In this document: positions 6,191 through 7,335 of the stretch, piece after piece
Numbering within the stretch: position 1 is the stretch's first letter
How the letters are laid out: every line of letters starts with the position of its first letter
NCBI GenBank assembly: GCA_937915565.1
Contig: CALDMH010000180.1
Coordinates: forward strand, 1 to 7,335
Direction of reading: 5' to 3'
From: an uncultured Clostridia bacterium
Lineage (GTDB): Bacteria > Bacillota > Clostridia > Christensenellales > Borkfalkiaceae
Length of the DNA stretch: 7,335 nt
Position numbers and translations under genes: made by a program
Notes under the pieces: model-generated
What the model saw: the letters and a program-made list of their open reading frames with translations, nothing else
What the model was told of the DNA's origin: nothing
Databases searched by the model: none

Positions 6191-7017
6191 AATTACCTTT
6201 CGATATAGATTTAACGGGTAAGACCGTTGCGATAACGGGCGCGGGCGGAGTTATTTGCGGGGAATTCGCAAAAGCTCTCGGAAATTGCGGAGCGAACGTC
6301 GCTCTTCTCGACATCAATTACGACGCGGCCGAAAAGATTGCCGACGAGATAGGGGAAAACGCGATAGCCATAAGATGCAACTGTCTTGAAAAAGACAGCA
6401 TCGTTTCCGCTTACGAAACGGTTATCGACGCTTTCGGCGGCGTGGATATTCTTATAAACGGCGCGGGCGGAAATAACCCGAAAGCCACTTGCGATAACGA
6501 ATATATGTTCCCCGAAACCGAAGGAATAAAAGATTTCTTCGCTTTGGAAGAAAGCGGGCTTAAATTCGTTTTCGATTTAAATATCACCTCCGCGTTTCTC
6601 GTAACGCAGGTTTTTGCAAAGGGAATGGTTAAAACGGGCGGAAACATTATCAATATTTCGTCTATGAACGCATATCGTCCGCTTACTAAAATTCCCGCGT
6701 ATTCGGCCGCAAAGGCAGGAATATCGAACTTTACGCAGTGGCTTGCCGTTCACTTTGCCCCTTGCAATATCCGTTGCAACGCTATCGCCCCCGGGTTTTT
6801 CGTAACCAACCAGAACAAGGCTCTTTTGTATAACGACGACGGAACTCCGACGGCGAGAACGAGCAAGATTCTCGCGGCAACGCCTATGAAGAGGTTCGGA
6901 GAAATAAGCGACCTCGTAGGCTGCCTTTTGTGGCTTTGCAACGACGAGGCGAGCGGTTTCGTCACCGGCACGGTAATTCCCGTGGACGGCGGTTTTTCGG
7001 CGTACTCCGGAGTTTAA
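6187..7017 (+). CDS. uxuB: SDR-type D-mannonate oxidoreductase / fructuronate reductase (EC 1.1.1.57), YjmF type
   Basis: The 276-residue protein is a classical short-chain dehydrogenase, close in length and motifs to B. subtilis YjmF (UxuB, about 278 residues). It is unrelated to the long-chain UxuB of E. coli. The cofactor loop TGAGGVICG (17-25) is the subfamily variant of TGxxxGxG. Asp42 at the end of the second strand points to NAD(H) over NADP(H). INGAGGNNP (90-98) replaces the usual NNAG. The catalytic set is Asn132, Ser159, Tyr172 and Lys176 (YSAAK), with APGFF (201-205) after it. The C-terminus PVDGGFSAYSGV is typical of SDRs. It should reduce D-fructuronate to D-mannonate, the substrate of the UxuA encoded just upstream. 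The 4-nt overlap with uxuA supports this pathway assignment over a generic SDR call. Confidence 0.93.
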   Translation: MKLPFDIDLTGKTVAITGAGGVICGEFAKALGNCGANVALLDINYDAAEKIADEIGENAIAIRCNCLEKDSIVSAYETVIDAFGGVDILINGAGGNNPKATCDNEYMFPETEGIKDFFALEESGLKFVFDLNITSAFLVTQVFAKGMVKTGGNIINISSMNAYRPLTKIPAYSAAKAGISNFTQWLAVHFAPCNIRCNAIAPGFFVTNQNKALLYNDDGTPTARTSKILAATPMKRFGEISDLVGCLLWLCNDEASGFVTGTVIPVDGGFSAYSGV

Positions 7018-7055
7018 ACGAATAAACCGAGAGTTTGGAGGCAAAACAAAGGTAT

Positions 7056-7335
7056 ATGAAAAAATCGCGTTTTATTGTTGGAACTATACTTTTCGTCTTG
7101 TCGGTTGCGGCGTGTGCATTCGGAAGCTACTTATTGTACGATGCGACGACTCTCGAAGGAACCGGGGCGATTGCCGGAATAGTTCTTATACCGGTTGCCC
7201 TGATTTCTTACGCTTTTCAGTTTTTAACTTGCCTTGGGGCAGAAATATTGTTATGGACAAATTATAAAAAAGGCGACTTTTGCAAAACGGCAGGTATGAT
7301 ATTGGCAATCGTTTGCCTTGTCTTTCTCGCCGTAA
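7056..7335 (+). CDS. Membrane protein of unknown function, 3' end cut by window edge
   Basis: The open frame runs 93 codons from ATG to the right edge without a stop. The product begins MKKSRFIVGTILFVLSVAAC and has about three hydrophobic segments, near residues 6-28, 38-65 and 78-93, separated by short polar stretches such as WTNYKKGDFCKT (67-78). I do not recognise the family. It begins 38 nt after the uxuB stop with no terminator between, so co-transcription with uxuAB is plausible. A link to hexuronate uptake cannot be claimed from 93 residues. The start is somewhat uncertain: GGAGG (7037-7041) lies 14 nt upstream, which is long, while AAAGG (7048-7052) is very close. No other in-frame start codon exists between them. 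Confidence 0.65.
   Translation, partial: MKKSRFIVGTILFVLSVAACAFGSYLLYDATTLEGTGAIAGIVLIPVALISYAFQFLTCLGAEILLWTNYKKGDFCKTAGMILAIVCLVFLAV

Noticed and set aside
7004..7019. Short perfect palindromes ACTCCGGAGT and GTTTAAAC at the uxuB stop codon, considered as a terminator or operator.
   Set aside because: They have no loop, no following T tract and are only 8-10 bp long. Most of the sequence is constrained as uxuB codons.
7056..7117. A lipoprotein signal peptide in the last protein (VAAC, Cys20, after a basic start and a hydrophobic stretch).
   Set aside because: The Cys sits within a continuous hydrophobic helix followed by further membrane segments, so a polytopic membrane protein fits better.
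1..7335. A previously undescribed defence, mobile or biosynthetic system.
   Set aside because: All but the last partial gene belong to recognisable families with ordinary roles. There are no repeats, integrase, transposase or phage-like genes, and no cluster of unknown genes in the window.

Overview
This window reads as chromosomal DNA of a spore-forming-lineage Firmicute (Clostridia-like, moderate GC). The main reason is a spoVT - SpoVB-like flippase - mazG/yabN cluster in the order known from Bacillus subtilis (spoVT-yabM-yabN) and many clostridia. Purine-rich Shine-Dalgarno sites, sigma-A-type promoters and an SDR-type (not E. coli-type) mannonate oxidoreductase fit the same assignment. 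A closer placement, such as an uncultured gut lineage, would be a guess.

Left half, minus strand, read right to left: spoVT (2617-3159) is a sporulation-type AbrB/GAF regulator. It is joined by a 1-nt stop/start overlap to a 12-helix flippase of the SpoVB/YabM group (1217-2617). The flippase overlaps by tens of bases the start of a MazG/YabN NTP pyrophosphohydrolase (1299 to beyond the left edge). These three look like one transcript. Just upstream, a strong intrinsic terminator (3243-3286) closes a separate minus-strand gene (3316-4929), which encodes a membrane-anchored spermidine-synthase-like protein.

Right half: a 214-bp intergenic region (4930-5143) carries two divergent sigma-A promoters, both with 17-bp spacers, one for the spermidine-synthase-like gene and one for the hexuronate genes on the plus strand. 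It also holds two palindromic operator candidates. The plus-strand operon has uxuA (mannonate dehydratase, 5144-6190), overlapping by 4 nt an SDR fructuronate reductase (uxuB/yjmF type, 6187-7017). A truncated multi-helix membrane protein of unknown function (7056 to the right edge) follows. UxuB and UxuA together convert D-fructuronate through D-mannonate to 2-keto-3-deoxygluconate. The isomerase, kinase, aldolase and transporter of the pathway are not in the window.

No gene-free stretch exceeds 300 bases. I found no tRNA, rRNA, CRISPR, insertion sequence or defence system. The window is mostly ordinary metabolism and sporulation-related genes. The points worth a second look are the shortened, overlapping flippase, the degenerate methylase half of the MazG protein, the non-canonical active site of the spermidine-synthase-like protein, and the candidate operators.
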